NCBI GenBank assembly: GCA_018262715.1
Contig: JADFDS010000014.1
Location: forward strand, 1 to 54,737
DNA: 54,737 nt
Origin: Bacteroidota bacterium
GTDB taxonomy: Bacteria; Bacteroidota; Bacteroidia; Bacteroidales; VadinHA17
Direction: 5' to 3'
In this document: positions 1 through 9,267 of the stretch, piece by piece
How positions within the stretch are numbered: position 1 is the first letter of the stretch
Layout: each line of letters begins with the position of its first letter
The notes under the pieces: generated by a model
Database searches by the model: none
Told to the model about the DNA's origin: nothing
What the model saw: only the letters and a program-made list of their open reading frames with translations
Program-made: the position numbers and the translations under genes

Positions 1-29
1 CCAACCACCGCTGCCTGCTGCCTGAAATG

Positions 30-54
30 ACTGCCGACTGCCGACTGCCAACTG
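30..54. repeat. Heptamer tandem repeat (ACTGCCR)
   Basis: Three full copies of a 7-base unit (ACTGCCG, ACTGCCG, ACTGCCA) plus a partial fourth lie in the gene-free stretch before mscL. Related units (ACTGCCA, ACTGCCG, ACTGCCT) recur at 33257-33287 just after trpB. Apart from this repeat I see no gene, RNA or clear signal in positions 1-229. Whether it is functional or a slippage product cannot be told from one genome. Confidence 0.7.
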
Positions 55-229
55 TAGAAAAGGCCGCACTCTTGCGAATGCAGCCTCTGTTCAATGTCTG
101 TTGCTGTGAGCCGTTCTAGCCCCTGTCAGGGAAGAACCTGCGCCACCAGTAATATTTCCTTATTCTTGCCATAGTAAAATCGTCTGCAAATATGCAAACA
201 ATTTTCGGCAGCAAATATTGTACCACTGA

Positions 230-661
230 CTATTTTTTCAGCAGGTCACGAATCTCCGTCAGAAGGGTTACTTCTTCGCTTGGCGGCGGCGGAGTTGCAG
301 GAGCTGCTTCTTCCTTCTTCTTCAGGCTGTTCATCGCCTTAATCACGAAGAATATACACAGGGCCACAATCAGGAAGTCGATGATGTTCTGAATAAACGA
401 GCCGTACTTGATTGAAACTTCACTGACGGCAGGCTGAATAACCGTTGCCCCGTCCATGACTGCATCGCTTCCTTTCTGGAGGATGGCCTTCAGGTTGGTG
501 AAGTCAACCTTGCCAAGAAGCAGGCCAAGCGGCGGCATGAGAACATCATTCACAAGTGATGTGATAATCTTTCCGAATGCTCCGCCGATAATGATACCAA
601 CGGCCATGTCAAGCATGTTTCCCTTTACGGCAAACTCCTTGAATTCCTTAACTATTCCCAT
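230..661 (-). CDS. mscL: Large-conductance mechanosensitive channel MscL
   Basis: Inner-membrane channel that opens under membrane tension to release solutes during hypo-osmotic shock. The 143 residues match the usual family length. The sequence shows the MscL layout: a short N-terminal amphipathic helix ([11 protein letters not shown]), a first membrane helix rich in Gly/Ala/Ile with the pore-lining IIGGAFGKI segment, a periplasmic loop, a second hydrophobic helix near residues 90-108, and a charged cytoplasmic C-terminal helix ending in EIRDLLKK. A Pro-rich linker (about residues 120-130) precedes that last helix. The ATG at 661 is the only start that preserves the family N terminus. It stands alone, reading away from the dodecin gene. 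Confidence 0.96.
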   Translation of the reverse strand: MGIVKEFKEFAVKGNMLDMAVGIIIGGAFGKIITSLVNDVLMPPLGLLLGKVDFTNLKAILQKGSDAVMDGATVIQPAVSEVSIKYGSFIQNIIDFLIVALCIFFVIKAMNSLKKKEEAAPATPPPPSEEVTLLTEIRDLLKK

Positions 662-709
662 AATTGATCAGGTTTTTTGGTTAGTATATATAAACAGGTT
701 AACAGATAT

Positions 710-717
710 CAAATATA
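710..717 (-). promoter_or_regulatory. Putative mscL promoter, TATATTTG box
   Basis: On the minus strand this reads TATATTTG, an exact match to the Bacteroidota -7 consensus TAnnTTTG, about 50 bases upstream of the mscL start. I see no convincing TTTG -33 element at the expected distance, so this is a one-box assignment. Confidence 0.45.
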
Positions 718-871
718 CAAAAATGTAATACATATATATTTTAGCGGTCGAATTTAGTTTTCGCGGCCGGAATTGATAAATCCTGATTTTTTTGATTAAC
801 TTACGGAGTTTCCCGGCAATTCAGGAAATAATGTCAACACTTTAAATATTAACCTTTTAAAATGAATGATT

Positions 872-1072
872 ATGGCAGTACTTAAAGTTATCGAGATTCT
901 TGCATCATCACCGGTCAGCTGGGAGGATGCAACAGCCTCTGCCGTGAAGATGGCAGCAAAAACAGTCAAGGAGATCCGTTCTGTTTATGTACAGGACCAG
1001 AGCGCTGTGGTGGTCAAGAACAAGATCACCGAATACCGTGTTAATGTAAAAATAACCTTTGAAGTAATTTAA
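872..1072 (+). CDS. Dodecin family flavin-binding protein
   Basis: Small (66-residue) protein of the dodecin family, which assembles into a hollow dodecamer that binds and buffers flavins in the cytoplasm. The N-terminal MAVLKVIEILASSPVSWEDA segment, the helix AVKMAAKTVKEIR and the closing strand ITEYRVNVKITFEV follow the family strand-helix-strand-strand fold. I chose the ATG at 872 over the one at 866 because family members begin directly at MAxLKVIE. It lies 14 bases before the LysM gene on the same strand, so the two may be co-transcribed. Confidence 0.9.
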   Translation: MAVLKVIEILASSPVSWEDATASAVKMAAKTVKEIRSVYVQDQSAVVVKNKITEYRVNVKITFEVI

Positions 1073-1086
1073 TTAAAAACAGAATT

Positions 1087-1548
1087 ATGGGACTTATTTC
1101 ATTTATCAAGAATGCAGGTGCAAAGATCTTCAAATCAGAAGAGAAGCGCGAGGAGGAAAAGGCAAATATGATTACCGAGCATATCAAAAAGTTCGGTTTT
1201 GACGTAAGCAGGGTCAGTGTTGCTGTCGATGACGAAAAGGTGGTTCTTACCGGATCGGTTGACACCCTCTCGAACAAGAACAAGATTATCGTTACCGCAG
1301 GTAACGTTGAAGGCATCTCGGTGGTTGAAGATCACCTCCTGGTCACAACACCCGAACCGGTTGCTCCTCCCGAGCCGGAGAAGCAGTTCTACACGGTCAA
1401 GAAAGGTGATTACCTGTCGAAGATCGCCAAGGAGGTTTACGGTGACGCAAAGAAATACCCGATCATCTTCGAAGCCAACAAACCCATGCTCAAGGATCCC
1501 GATCTGATCTATCCCGGGCAGGTCCTGGTTATTCCTCCACTCACTTAG
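1087..1548 (+). CDS. BON and LysM domain protein (Kbp/YgaU-like)
   Basis: 153 residues with a BON domain (about residues 25-90, containing the VVLTGSVDTLSNKNKII segment) followed by a Pro-rich linker and a C-terminal LysM module (about residues 100-151, YTVKKGDYLSKIAKEVYG ... IYPGQVLVIP). This BON+LysM order and size is that of E. coli Kbp (YgaU), a cytoplasmic potassium-binding protein. There is no signal peptide, consistent with cytoplasmic location. The link to potassium rests on the family and is not visible in the sequence. It follows the dodecin gene closely. Confidence 0.9.
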   Translation: MGLISFIKNAGAKIFKSEEKREEEKANMITEHIKKFGFDVSRVSVAVDDEKVVLTGSVDTLSNKNKIIVTAGNVEGISVVEDHLLVTTPEPVAPPEPEKQFYTVKKGDYLSKIAKEVYGDAKKYPIIFEANKPMLKDPDLIYPGQVLVIPPLT

Positions 1549-1633
1549 GAATGTCTTGCATATGATATGTGCAGAGGCGGGTCTGAAGCCCGCCTCTGCT
1601 GTTTACGGCACAACATTTGATCAAAATTGTTGT

Positions 1634-1641
1634 TATATTTG
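1634..1641 (+). promoter_or_regulatory. Putative promoter of the metal-associated trio, TATATTTG box
   Basis: Exact TAnnTTTG match followed by C, as is frequent in this phylum. A TTTG lies at 1616-1619, but its spacing (14 bases) is shorter than the usual 17-20. Transcription would begin close to the GTG at 1647, so the following gene would have almost no 5' untranslated region. Confidence 0.45.
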
Positions 1642-1646
1642 CACCG

Positions 1647-2129
1647 GTGAGAAAGATACGCATCATATCGCCATTCATATCCCTGTTCCTGATTACACTC
1701 ATTCTGTCAGGCAGTTTCGGTTTTACCCTTATTCATCATACCTGTATCCACTGCGGAACCAACGAGACAATCGCCTCCCTGGCCGGTGACCCGGTCGGGG
1801 ATAATTGCTGCGGCAATCACGGAAATTCCTGCTGCGGTGATCAGAAAGCGACCTCCTGCAGCCATGGAGATTGTGACGTACAGCACCGCCACAGTACAGG
1901 TGACGCGGTTCTTTCAGATGACTGCTGCACACACGAGACTGAGAGGGTTGTGACGGACGAACTCGTGCGTACAGAGGCACAGAATGAGATTCTTCCTTAC
2001 TTCCTTGCAGCAACGATCATTGCTGTCATGGAAGAACATCAAACCAATAACTACAATCATTTTTCGGGAGAGCAGCCCTTCCACTGCGGGCGCGACCTGA
2101 CAACAATGCTCTGCCGTATCCGCTCCTGA
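1647..2129 (+). CDS. Cys/His-rich membrane-anchored small protein of a metal-receptor locus
   Basis: Unrecognised at high confidence. It has a basic start and one long hydrophobic segment (about residues 6-26), then a region dense in Cys and His (HHTCIHCG, CCGNHGNSCCGDQ, SCSHGDCDVQHRH, DDCC) and a C terminus with EQPFHCGRDL. This resembles the Bacteroidota 'HYC_CC_PP' small proteins that sit beside metal-linked TonB receptors. The gene here precedes exactly such a receptor and an HMA-domain protein. A role in binding or sensing copper-like ions outside the cytoplasm is inferred. The open frame extends to a TTG at 1617, but that lies upstream of the TATATTTG box; the GTG at 1647 gives a signal-like N terminus (MRKIRIIS). 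Confidence 0.6.
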   Translation: MRKIRIISPFISLFLITLILSGSFGFTLIHHTCIHCGTNETIASLAGDPVGDNCCGNHGNSCCGDQKATSCSHGDCDVQHRHSTGDAVLSDDCCTHETERVVTDELVRTEAQNEILPYFLAATIIAVMEEHQTNNYNHFSGEQPFHCGRDLTTMLCRIRS

Positions 2130-2263
2130 TACTTTCATAGGGAAACAACTGACACCGGAAAGGATGACTGCCTTACCCGGATGTTGTTGTTGACGCTGAA
2201 TGCGTGATGGTTTTCAAAAACCGCTGCAATAATGCCATTTAATTAATTTTTAACATTTTCCCT

Positions 2264-4522
2264 ATGAAACATTTAATAACACTGATAACAATTCTTCTTA
2301 TCCCTGCCTTCGCGGTGGCCCAGGGTCGCCTGGAGGGCAAGGTCGTAGTCGCCGGCAGTGACGGTGCACCCGACGGAGAAGGCCTGCCCGGTGCAAACGT
2401 GGTCTGGGCCGGAACAACTGTCGGAGCTTCCGCCAATGCAGCAGGCTATTTTACAATCAGGAAAGTAAAGGATCACAACCTGCTTGTGGCCAGTTTTGTC
2501 GGTTATACAAGTGACACCGTCATGATTGATCCAGGCACTGATTACATAGAGATCATCCTAAAGGAAAACAGCATGATTGATGAGATCACGGTAATAGGCC
2601 GGGCCACAGGTACACACATTGACCGCGAAGCCACAATTGCCACAGTAAACATCACTGCCGCAGAGCTGTGCAAGGCGGCATGCTGCAACCTCTCGGAAAG
2701 TTTTGTCACCAACGCTTCCGTTGATGTCAACTATGCCGATGCCGCCACCGGCGCGAAACAGATACAGCTTCTCGGCCTTGCCGGCTCATACGTTCAGATA
2801 CTGACAGAGAACATCCCGGCAATGTACGGACTGGGAGCGGCTTACGGGCTGAGCTATATCCCCGGCCCGTGGATGGAGTCCATACAGGTCTCAAAGGGCA
2901 CCTCCTCGGTGCGAAACGGAAACGAGTCAATCACCGGGCAGATTAACGTCGAATACAAGAAACCTGCAACAAGTGAGATAGTATTTGTAAATGGATTCGT
3001 TAGCGATGCAGGCAAGATCGAGACCAATGCAAATGCTTCACTCAGGCTTAACCAATACTGGAGCACGATGCTGCTTGGTCACGGCGAAACACAGTCGGGG
3101 GCCAGCGACCACAACAAAGACGGTTTCCGCGATGAGCCTGACGTCAGGCAATACAGTTTCATGAACCGGTGGGACTACCTCAGCAATAATCTCACCTTCC
3201 GCGCAGGCATCAAGTACATGAATGAGGAGAGGATTGGCGGCCAGTTTGACTATAGCCGCAATGACCCAAACACCTGGGACAGCGGCTACGGGATAAACAT
3301 GGCTACAGAGAGGGCTGAGGCCTTCACCAAGCTGGGAGGCATGTTCGGCCCCTCAGACAATATGTCTTTAGGCTGGATACAGAGTTTCACCTTTCATGAG
3401 ATGAACTCCTGGCTGGGATACAACAAGTACGACGCAACCCAGAAGAGCTATTACACCAACCTTCTATACCAGTACTTCCCGGCAGAGAAACACACTGTTG
3501 ATGCAGGTGTCAGCTACCGCTTCGACCATTATGACGAGTTGCAGGGTATCTACGGGCCGCTGACCGGGCAGGTCCTGACCAACATCAATGCGGAAACAGT
3601 CGAATCGGTACCGGGAATCTTCATGCAATACACCTACACTGATTCCGCAAAAGTAACACTGCTGGCCGGAGTCAGGTACGACTTCTACCGTAACCACGGC
3701 GCACAGTTCACCCCGCGCCTTCACCTGCGCTATGAAATCACACCCCATATGACCCTCAGGGCTTCCGCAGGAAAAGGCTACCGGACAGTGCATGTACTGG
3801 CTGAGAATATGTACTTCCTGTCAAGCAGCAGGCAGATGGTGATTGCAGACAACCTCGACATTGAAGAGGCATGGAACGCAGGGATCAACCTGACAGGGTA
3901 CATCCACATCGGCGACCGTGAGCTCAGGCTTACCGGCGAAGCCTACCGAACCAGCTTCATAAAGCAGATAGTGACTGATCTCGACTCTGACGTTGACAGG
4001 GTATCGTTTTACAACCTCGACGGAAAATCATATTCAAATGTTATCCAGCTCGAGGCACAGATGCAACCTGTGACAGGACTGGATATCACAGCCGCATGGC
4101 GCTGGAATGACGTCAGGCAGACCATCGGCGGAGATCTTCGCGAGAAGCCTCTTGCGTCACGCTACAAGGGACTGCTCACTGCCTCATACACAACACGCAT
4201 GAGGAAGTGGCAGGCTGACTATACACTGCAGTACAACGGTCCCGGAAGGTTACCCTCCACCATGGCAAATCCGGAACCCTACCGGAGGCATGATCAGTTC
4301 GGCGCCTACCCGGTGATGAATGCCCAGGTGACGAGGTATTTCAAAAAATGGAGCGTCTATATCGGTGCCGAGAACATCACCGGGTCAAGGCAGCATGATG
4401 CGATCATCGCAGCCGATGATCCTTTTGGCCCGTATTTTGACGGTTCAATGATCTACGGTCCGGTGCACGGCCGGAAACTCTATGCAGGTTTCAGATTTGC
4501 ACTCGACAGACCACAGAATTAA
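2264..4522 (+). CDS. TonB-dependent receptor, heavy-metal-associated type
   Basis: 752-residue outer-membrane receptor. It shows a signal peptide (to about AVAQ, residue 19), a carboxypeptidase-regulatory-like domain (about residues 20-105, with GYFTIRKV and FVGYTSDTV), a plug domain (about 110-235, including CKAACCNLSESF and the ISKG/NGNESITGQI region) and a long beta-barrel of alternating aromatic strands to the C terminus. The AACCNLSE and GSYVQILTENIP plug segments are typical of the Bacteroidota receptor group found with HMA proteins. The neighbours fit: a Cys/His-rich protein upstream and an HMA protein 26 bases downstream. Metal or metal-chelate uptake is likely; the identity of the metal is not visible. 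Confidence 0.88.
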   Translation: MKHLITLITILLIPAFAVAQGRLEGKVVVAGSDGAPDGEGLPGANVVWAGTTVGASANAAGYFTIRKVKDHNLLVASFVGYTSDTVMIDPGTDYIEIILKENSMIDEITVIGRATGTHIDREATIATVNITAAELCKAACCNLSESFVTNASVDVNYADAATGAKQIQLLGLAGSYVQILTENIPAMYGLGAAYGLSYIPGPWMESIQVSKGTSSVRNGNESITGQINVEYKKPATSEIVFVNGFVSDAGKIETNANASLRLNQYWSTMLLGHGETQSGASDHNKDGFRDEPDVRQYSFMNRWDYLSNNLTFRAGIKYMNEERIGGQFDYSRNDPNTWDSGYGINMATERAEAFTKLGGMFGPSDNMSLGWIQSFTFHEMNSWLGYNKYDATQKSYYTNLLYQYFPAEKHTVDAGVSYRFDHYDELQGIYGPLTGQVLTNINAETVESVPGIFMQYTYTDSAKVTLLAGVRYDFYRNHGAQFTPRLHLRYEITPHMTLRASAGKGYRTVHVLAENMYFLSSSRQMVIADNLDIEEAWNAGINLTGYIHIGDRELRLTGEAYRTSFIKQIVTDLDSDVDRVSFYNLDGKSYSNVIQLEAQMQPVTGLDITAAWRWNDVRQTIGGDLREKPLASRYKGLLTASYTTRMRKWQADYTLQYNGPGRLPSTMANPEPYRRHDQFGAYPVMNAQVTRYFKKWSVYIGAENITGSRQHDAIIAADDPFGPYFDGSMIYGPVHGRKLYAGFRFALDRPQN

Positions 4523-4548
4523 AAACAATACTCAAAATACACAATACA

Positions 4549-4890
4549 ATGAAAAGCAATCTTATAATCACAGCAGTTCTTCTCTTCCTCTTCTCCTCAC
4601 TCACGCTCAGCGCCCAGGAGAAAAACAAAAAGGATGTCTCAACGGTCAGGTTCGCGACAAGCATCGATTGTCAGAACTGTGTCAACACAATCATGAAGAA
4701 CGTCCCCTTTGAAAAAGGCGTGAAAGACGTGAAATGTGATCTCGCAACAAAAGAGGTCACCGTGCAGTACCAGAAGGATAAGATCTCCCCGGAAACGCTG
4801 AAGAGATCGATTGAAAAGCTTGGCTTCACCGCAAAGGAGGTGACTGAAAAGAAAAAGGAGGAAGTGACCCCGCAGGGAAGCAGGCAGTAA
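4549..4890 (+). CDS. Periplasmic heavy-metal-associated (HMA) domain protein
   Basis: 113 residues: a signal peptide (about residues 1-22, ending LSAQ), then an HMA ferredoxin-like fold. The metal-binding motif is a CxxC at Cys41/Cys44 (DCQNC), in the position of the usual MxCxxC but without the preceding Met-x. The fold continues through the KGVKDVKCDL and EVTVQYQKDKISPE strands and a KLGFTA turn. A Lys/Glu-rich tail ends the protein. It would act as a periplasmic metallochaperone passing soft metals such as copper. It is the third gene of the metal-associated set. Confidence 0.88.
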   Translation: MKSNLIITAVLLFLFSSLTLSAQEKNKKDVSTVRFATSIDCQNCVNTIMKNVPFEKGVKDVKCDLATKEVTVQYQKDKISPETLKRSIEKLGFTAKEVTEKKKEEVTPQGSRQ

Positions 4891-4931
4891 TGGAAAAATT
4901 AAACTTTTCCTGTGTCCGGACGGATATCCGT

Positions 4932-5663
4932 TTAAACAGCCCCGGTTATACCGGCGAGTTCCCTGATGACCACCGAGGCGCAGGCTATGCCGAAAGCTGC
5001 GGGCATATATGATATCGTTCCGACGCTCGATGCCTTGTTGCTCTCATCAGAGCCCCTGACAATGAGGTTCTTGTCAACCGCCTCCGGGCTGTAAACGGCA
5101 GTGAATCCCTCATGCACACCCAGCTTGTGCAGCTTCTTGCGAAGCATGCGTGCCAGGTTGCAGAAATTCGTTTCAGAGATGTCAGCTACCCTTATTGCCG
5201 TCGGATCATACTTGCCTCCGGCACCCATGGAGCTTACCACCCTCAGGTTCAGCCTGAGAGAGTGATAGACGAGAAAAACCTTGGGTGACAGAGTGTCTAT
5301 GGCGTCAACCACATAGTTGTATTTTGCTTCTTCCAGGATGTCAATCATCCTCTGATCGCGAATGAACTCGGCAATGATCCGGAGCCGCAGGTCGGGGTTG
5401 ATGTCAAGCAGCCTCTCTCCCATCACCTCGGCTTTCTTTCTGCCCGTGGTTGAGGTAAGCGCCGGCAGTTGCCTGTTCCTGTTTGCAGCCGTAACCACAT
5501 CACCGTCAATGATTGTCATGGCGCCTGCCCCCGCCCTGCAAATCATCTCAGCGGCCCATGATCCCACGCCTCCCAGACCTGCCACCAGCACATGCGAATC
5601 CTTCAGTCTCTGCAGTGCCTCAGGGCCGAGCAGCATCTCGGTTCGTGACAGCCATCCTTCCAT
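4932..5663 (-). CDS. tcdA: tRNA threonylcarbamoyladenosine dehydratase TcdA
   Basis: E1-like ATP-dependent enzyme that cyclises t6A to ct6A at position 37 of ANN-decoding tRNAs. The sequence shows the ThiF/E1 nucleotide fold: VLVAGLGGVGSW glycine-rich loop (about residue 26), DGDVVTAANRNRQLPAL, and VDAIDTLSPK. The downstream SSMGAGGKYDP segment is characteristic of TcdA as opposed to ThiF or MoeB. Length (243 residues) is normal. I chose the ATG at 5663 over the upstream GTG at 5666; it overlaps the stop codon of the tatD-type gene by one base, so the two are translationally coupled. Confidence 0.93.
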   Translation of the reverse strand: MEGWLSRTEMLLGPEALQRLKDSHVLVAGLGGVGSWAAEMICRAGAGAMTIIDGDVVTAANRNRQLPALTSTTGRKKAEVMGERLLDINPDLRLRIIAEFIRDQRMIDILEEAKYNYVVDAIDTLSPKVFLVYHSLRLNLRVVSSMGAGGKYDPTAIRVADISETNFCNLARMLRKKLHKLGVHEGFTAVYSPEAVDKNLIVRGSDESNKASSVGTISYMPAAFGIACASVVIRELAGITGAV

Positions 5664-6334
5664 CACAGGTTGAAGTTCAGTAATAATTTGAAATTATTCC
5701 GTACCAGGCTTTCCGCCCTCTGCTCATCATACCCCGCGGCAGCCTCAAAGAGGCGGTATACCTCAGCTATTGACTGACCCGATTCGTCAGTCTCGAGAAG
5801 CAGTTTTTCGTGGTATACTGACTGAAGCACCTCGGTTGTCAATCCCTTTGCCCCCAGTGAGAACCAGAAACCCTCTTCGGCCAGTGATGCTGCCAGGCTG
5901 CCGCTGCCCCGGAATCCATGGATGATCCATGGGCGGCCGGGTTTGACCTCCCTGTGCGCACGCCTCAGTTCATCCCACCCCCTGACGCAATGGATCACCA
6001 CCGGCTTCCCCATCTCCCCGGCAATGTTCGCCTGGAAAAGGAAGGCACGGTATTGTACCTCCCCCTGCGCCCCGCGAAGCCGGTCAAACCCGGCCTCACC
6101 AATCATCACCACATGAGGGTGCGCGGCAGTTAACAACAACTCTGTCTGTAAGTTCTCCAGGTTGTCATCTGTCAGCTGCCACGGATGGATGCCTGCAGAA
6201 AAGAGGGTGTTTGCGGGAAAATCCGAAGGCACCTCATCACCTGCCATCAGGTTCCTGACAGCAACGGTGTCACCTCCTCCGCCCTGTGAATGGGTGTGAA
6301 AGTCAATATATCTTATCTCCCCGGGGAGTTTCAT
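5663..6334 (-). CDS. TatD family metal-dependent hydrolase
   Basis: 223-residue member of the TatD amidohydrolase fold, a metal-dependent nuclease or hydrolase family. Visible motifs are the N-terminal FHTHS metal ligands (about residue 12), the GEAGFDR Glu, VVIHCVRGWDE, and LLETDESGQSI near the C terminus, which supplies the last metal-binding Asp. It is shorter than the roughly 260-residue E. coli TatD, as is usual for the short Bacteroidota form. It lies 8 bases after gltX and overlaps tcdA by one base, forming a three-gene minus-strand operon with no obvious shared pathway. Confidence 0.87.
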   Translation of the reverse strand: MKLPGEIRYIDFHTHSQGGGGDTVAVRNLMAGDEVPSDFPANTLFSAGIHPWQLTDDNLENLQTELLLTAAHPHVVMIGEAGFDRLRGAQGEVQYRAFLFQANIAGEMGKPVVIHCVRGWDELRRAHREVKPGRPWIIHGFRGSGSLAASLAEEGFWFSLGAKGLTTEVLQSVYHEKLLLETDESGQSIAEVYRLFEAAAGYDEQRAESLVRNNFKLLLNFNL

Positions 6335-6342
6335 CAGGTTTA

Positions 6343-7854
6343 TTATGAGAGCCGTCTGATGCCGTCATCAAGCCGGCGCAGCGTCTCCTCCCTCCCTATG
6401 ATGGCAGCAATGTCAAAGAGGTGCGGGCCCCTGGAAGCGCCCACCAGCAGCAGCCGGAAGAGATTGAGTATCGCCCCTGTGTTGTAACCCGCCGAGGCAA
6501 TCCATTCCTTCACGCTCTGCTCCAGCACCTCCGGTGCGAAGTGATGCACTTCAGCAACCTTCCCGCGAAGTTCACCCATCTGCCCCGGCGAGTCAGCATT
6601 CCAGCGCTTCCTGACAACTTCAGGATCATAGCTCTCCGGGGCCACGAAGAAGAAGTCCGACTCATTCCAGAGATCCTTTACAAACCCGGCTCTCTCCTTC
6701 ACCAGTGATACGATACTGACGAGGGAGGCCCGGTCTGGGCTGAATCCCTTCTGATTCACCAAAGGCATGAAGAGGTCAGCCAGTTCCTCATTGCTTTTCA
6801 TCTGGAAATACCGGGCATTAAACCACTTCGCCTTGTCAGGGTCAAAGCGCGATCCTGACTTTCCGACCCTGTCAATGGTGAAGGCTGCAATCAGCTCATC
6901 CATTGTGAATATCTCCTGTTCCGTTCCCGGGTTCCATCCCAGGAGGGCCAGCATGTTGACAAACGCTTCGGGGAAGTAGCCCTCCTCGCGGTATCCGGAG
7001 GCTGTTTCGCCGTATGGCCAGTAAAGCGGAAAAACCGGGAATCCCATCTTGTCGCCGTCGCGTTTGCTCAGCTTACCCTTGCCTGTAGGCTTGAGCAACA
7101 GCGGCAGGTGCGCAAAGAGCGGAGCCTGCCAGCCGAAGCTGCGGTAAAGCATCACGTGCAGCGGCAGTGACGGAAGCCATTCCTCGCCCCTGATCACGTG
7201 CGAGATCTCCATCAGGTGATCATCGACAATGTTTGCCAGATGGTAAGTTGGCATGCCGTCAGACTTGTACAGCACCTTGTCATCGAGGGTGGAGGTGTTG
7301 ACCACGATGTCACCCCTGATCAGGTCATTGAAGTGAATGTCTTCGTTCTCAGGCATGCGGTATCTTACCACATAATGCTCCCCGGAAGCAATGCGTTGCT
7401 CAACCTCATCTGCAGGGAGGGTAAGGGAATTGCACATACTCATCCTGGTGGTGCAGCCGTAGTTGAATGTCTCACCACGTGATTCATGATCCTGCCTCAG
7501 CCTCTCAAGCTCTTCGGGCGTGTCGAAAGCGTAATAGGCATCGCCACTTCTGAGAAGCTCATCGGCATAGCGGTGGTATATCTCCTTCCTGTCGCTCTGC
7601 CGGTAAGGGGCAAACGGACCGCCCTCGCGCACCCCCTCATCAACCTTAATGCCCGCCCATTCCAGTGAGTCCATTATATAGTCTTCTGCACCGTCAACGT
7701 AACGTGTCTGGTCGGTGTCTTCTATCCGGAGGATGAAGGTACCGCCATGATGCCTTGCAAAGAGATAGTTATAAAGTGCCGTGCGTACGCCGCCGATGTG
7801 AAGGGGGCCTGTGGGGCTCGGGGCAAAGCGCACCCTGATTTTTCTGTCTGCCAT
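6343..7854 (-). CDS. gltX: Glutamyl-tRNA synthetase GltX
   Basis: Class I aminoacyl-tRNA synthetase charging tRNA-Glu. The start at 7854 gives [19 protein letters not shown], with the HIGH-type motif HIGG at residues 19-22. The longer open frame to 7929 would add 25 residues not found in the family. The KMSKS-type motif appears as KLSKR at about residue 260. The GluRS body includes DTDQTRY and [18 protein letters not shown], and the C-terminal anticodon-binding helical domain is present. Total length of 503 residues is normal. First gene of the gltX-tatD-tcdA operon, divergent from tdh. Confidence 0.96.
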   Translation of the reverse strand: MADRKIRVRFAPSPTGPLHIGGVRTALYNYLFARHHGGTFILRIEDTDQTRYVDGAEDYIMDSLEWAGIKVDEGVREGGPFAPYRQSDRKEIYHRYADELLRSGDAYYAFDTPEELERLRQDHESRGETFNYGCTTRMSMCNSLTLPADEVEQRIASGEHYVVRYRMPENEDIHFNDLIRGDIVVNTSTLDDKVLYKSDGMPTYHLANIVDDHLMEISHVIRGEEWLPSLPLHVMLYRSFGWQAPLFAHLPLLLKPTGKGKLSKRDGDKMGFPVFPLYWPYGETASGYREEGYFPEAFVNMLALLGWNPGTEQEIFTMDELIAAFTIDRVGKSGSRFDPDKAKWFNARYFQMKSNEELADLFMPLVNQKGFSPDRASLVSIVSLVKERAGFVKDLWNESDFFFVAPESYDPEVVRKRWNADSPGQMGELRGKVAEVHHFAPEVLEQSVKEWIASAGYNTGAILNLFRLLLVGASRGPHLFDIAAIIGREETLRRLDDGIRRLS

Positions 7855-8044
7855 ATGCTGAATGTTGCCTGAACTGATGATAGCCGCTCCGCTCCGTCCT
7901 GCAAAGGCTCCTGCGGCAGCGCCTGACAAAGATAAATATTATGTGGCTAAGGGCAATTTACCCCCGGGGTCAACATTAAAAATCATGTTTTGTGACCTCT
8001 ATTTGTATTATTTTTACGTCATAACGAATTAATCATCACTCACG

Positions 8045-9079
8045 ATGAAAAAGATGAAAGCACTCGTCAAGGCACAGGCTGCCAAAGGATTATGGATGCA
8101 GGAAGTACCCATCCCCGAGCCGGGTTACAATGATGTCATAATAAAGGTCAAAAAATCAGCCATCTGCGGTACTGACCTTCACATATATGAGTGGAACGAA
8201 TGGGCGCAAAAGACAATAAAAGTACCCATGACAATCGGCCATGAGTACATGGGTCATGTTGAAAAAGCCGGCCCGGGCGTCACAAATGTAAAGGTGGGTG
8301 ACAGGGTCACCGGCGAGGGGCATCTCTTCTGCGGCACCTGCCGTAACTGCCGCCGCGGCCGCGAACATGTATGCGAAAACACCGTCGGCATCGGCGTTCA
8401 CATAGACGGCTCCTTTGCTGAATACGTGAAGGTGCCGGCCCGGAATGTGGTGCTTCTTGATTCAAGGATACCGGATGACTGGGCAGCCATCATGGATCCG
8501 TTTGGCAACGCCACCCATACAGCCCTGGCGTTCCCGCTGCTGGGCGAGGATGTGCTCATCACAGGGTCAGGACTGATAGGCAGCATGGCCGTTGCCATTG
8601 CCAGATTTGCCGGTGCCCGGCATATTGTCGCCAGTGACCTGAGCGACTACCGCCTTGATCTGGCAAAAAAGATGGGCGCCACATTGGTTGTCAACCCGAA
8701 AAAGGGAGAAAAGATAAAGGATGTACTGGAGCCGCTCAATATGAAAGGCTTCGACGTGGGGCTTGAGATGTCAGGGTCACCGGCAGCCTTCCGTGAAATG
8801 ATCGCCAACATGTACAACGGTTCAAATATCGCCCTGCTGGGCATACTCCCCTCGAACTTTGAGGTGCCATGGAGTGATATCATATTCAAGGCTTTGACAC
8901 TCAAGGGTATTTACGGCCGTGAGATGTGGGAGACATGGTACAAGATGCAGATGATGATAATCGGCGGCATCAATCTTGACCCCATCATTACCCACCGATT
9001 CCCGATTGATGACTTCCGGAAGGGATTTGACATCATGGAGGAGGGCAACTGCGGCAAGGTGATTCTGAGCTGGGACTAA
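8045..9079 (+). CDS. tdh: L-threonine 3-dehydrogenase Tdh
   Basis: Zinc-dependent medium-chain dehydrogenase oxidising L-threonine to 2-amino-3-oxobutyrate with NAD+. It shows the catalytic zinc Cys in AICGTDLHIYEWNEWA (the threonine dehydrogenase signature), GHEYMGH, the structural-zinc cluster CGTCRNCRRGREHVC, the Rossmann motif ITGSGLIGSMA, and the family ending GNCGKVILSWD. The 344-residue length matches E. coli Tdh. Starts at 8045 and 8054 (MKALV, as in E. coli) are both possible. Its partner kbl lies 2.3 kb downstream, separated by a ligase and a carrier-protein gene. Confidence 0.94.
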   Translation: MKKMKALVKAQAAKGLWMQEVPIPEPGYNDVIIKVKKSAICGTDLHIYEWNEWAQKTIKVPMTIGHEYMGHVEKAGPGVTNVKVGDRVTGEGHLFCGTCRNCRRGREHVCENTVGIGVHIDGSFAEYVKVPARNVVLLDSRIPDDWAAIMDPFGNATHTALAFPLLGEDVLITGSGLIGSMAVAIARFAGARHIVASDLSDYRLDLAKKMGATLVVNPKKGEKIKDVLEPLNMKGFDVGLEMSGSPAAFREMIANMYNGSNIALLGILPSNFEVPWSDIIFKALTLKGIYGREMWETWYKMQMMIIGGINLDPIITHRFPIDDFRKGFDIMEEGNCGKVILSWD

Positions 9080-9267
9080 TCCGCAGCATGTATCTGCAAT
9101 CATGCCAACGTGGTCAATCATGACATTGCTCATCATCCCGTGAGAGGAAAAGTCCATGGCCACAGGGTCAGGGATTTCCGCTTCCCCATAAATATGAGAA
9201 AAGTCAGTTCTGGAGCTTGACGATTACGAAAATAATTTTATCTTACATGTCATTGTTACGATAACAT

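Noticed and set aside
4919-4934. Terminator at the palindrome ACGGATATCCGT between the HMA gene and tcdA
   Set aside because: A perfect palindrome without a loop and with only three T after it; too weak to call.
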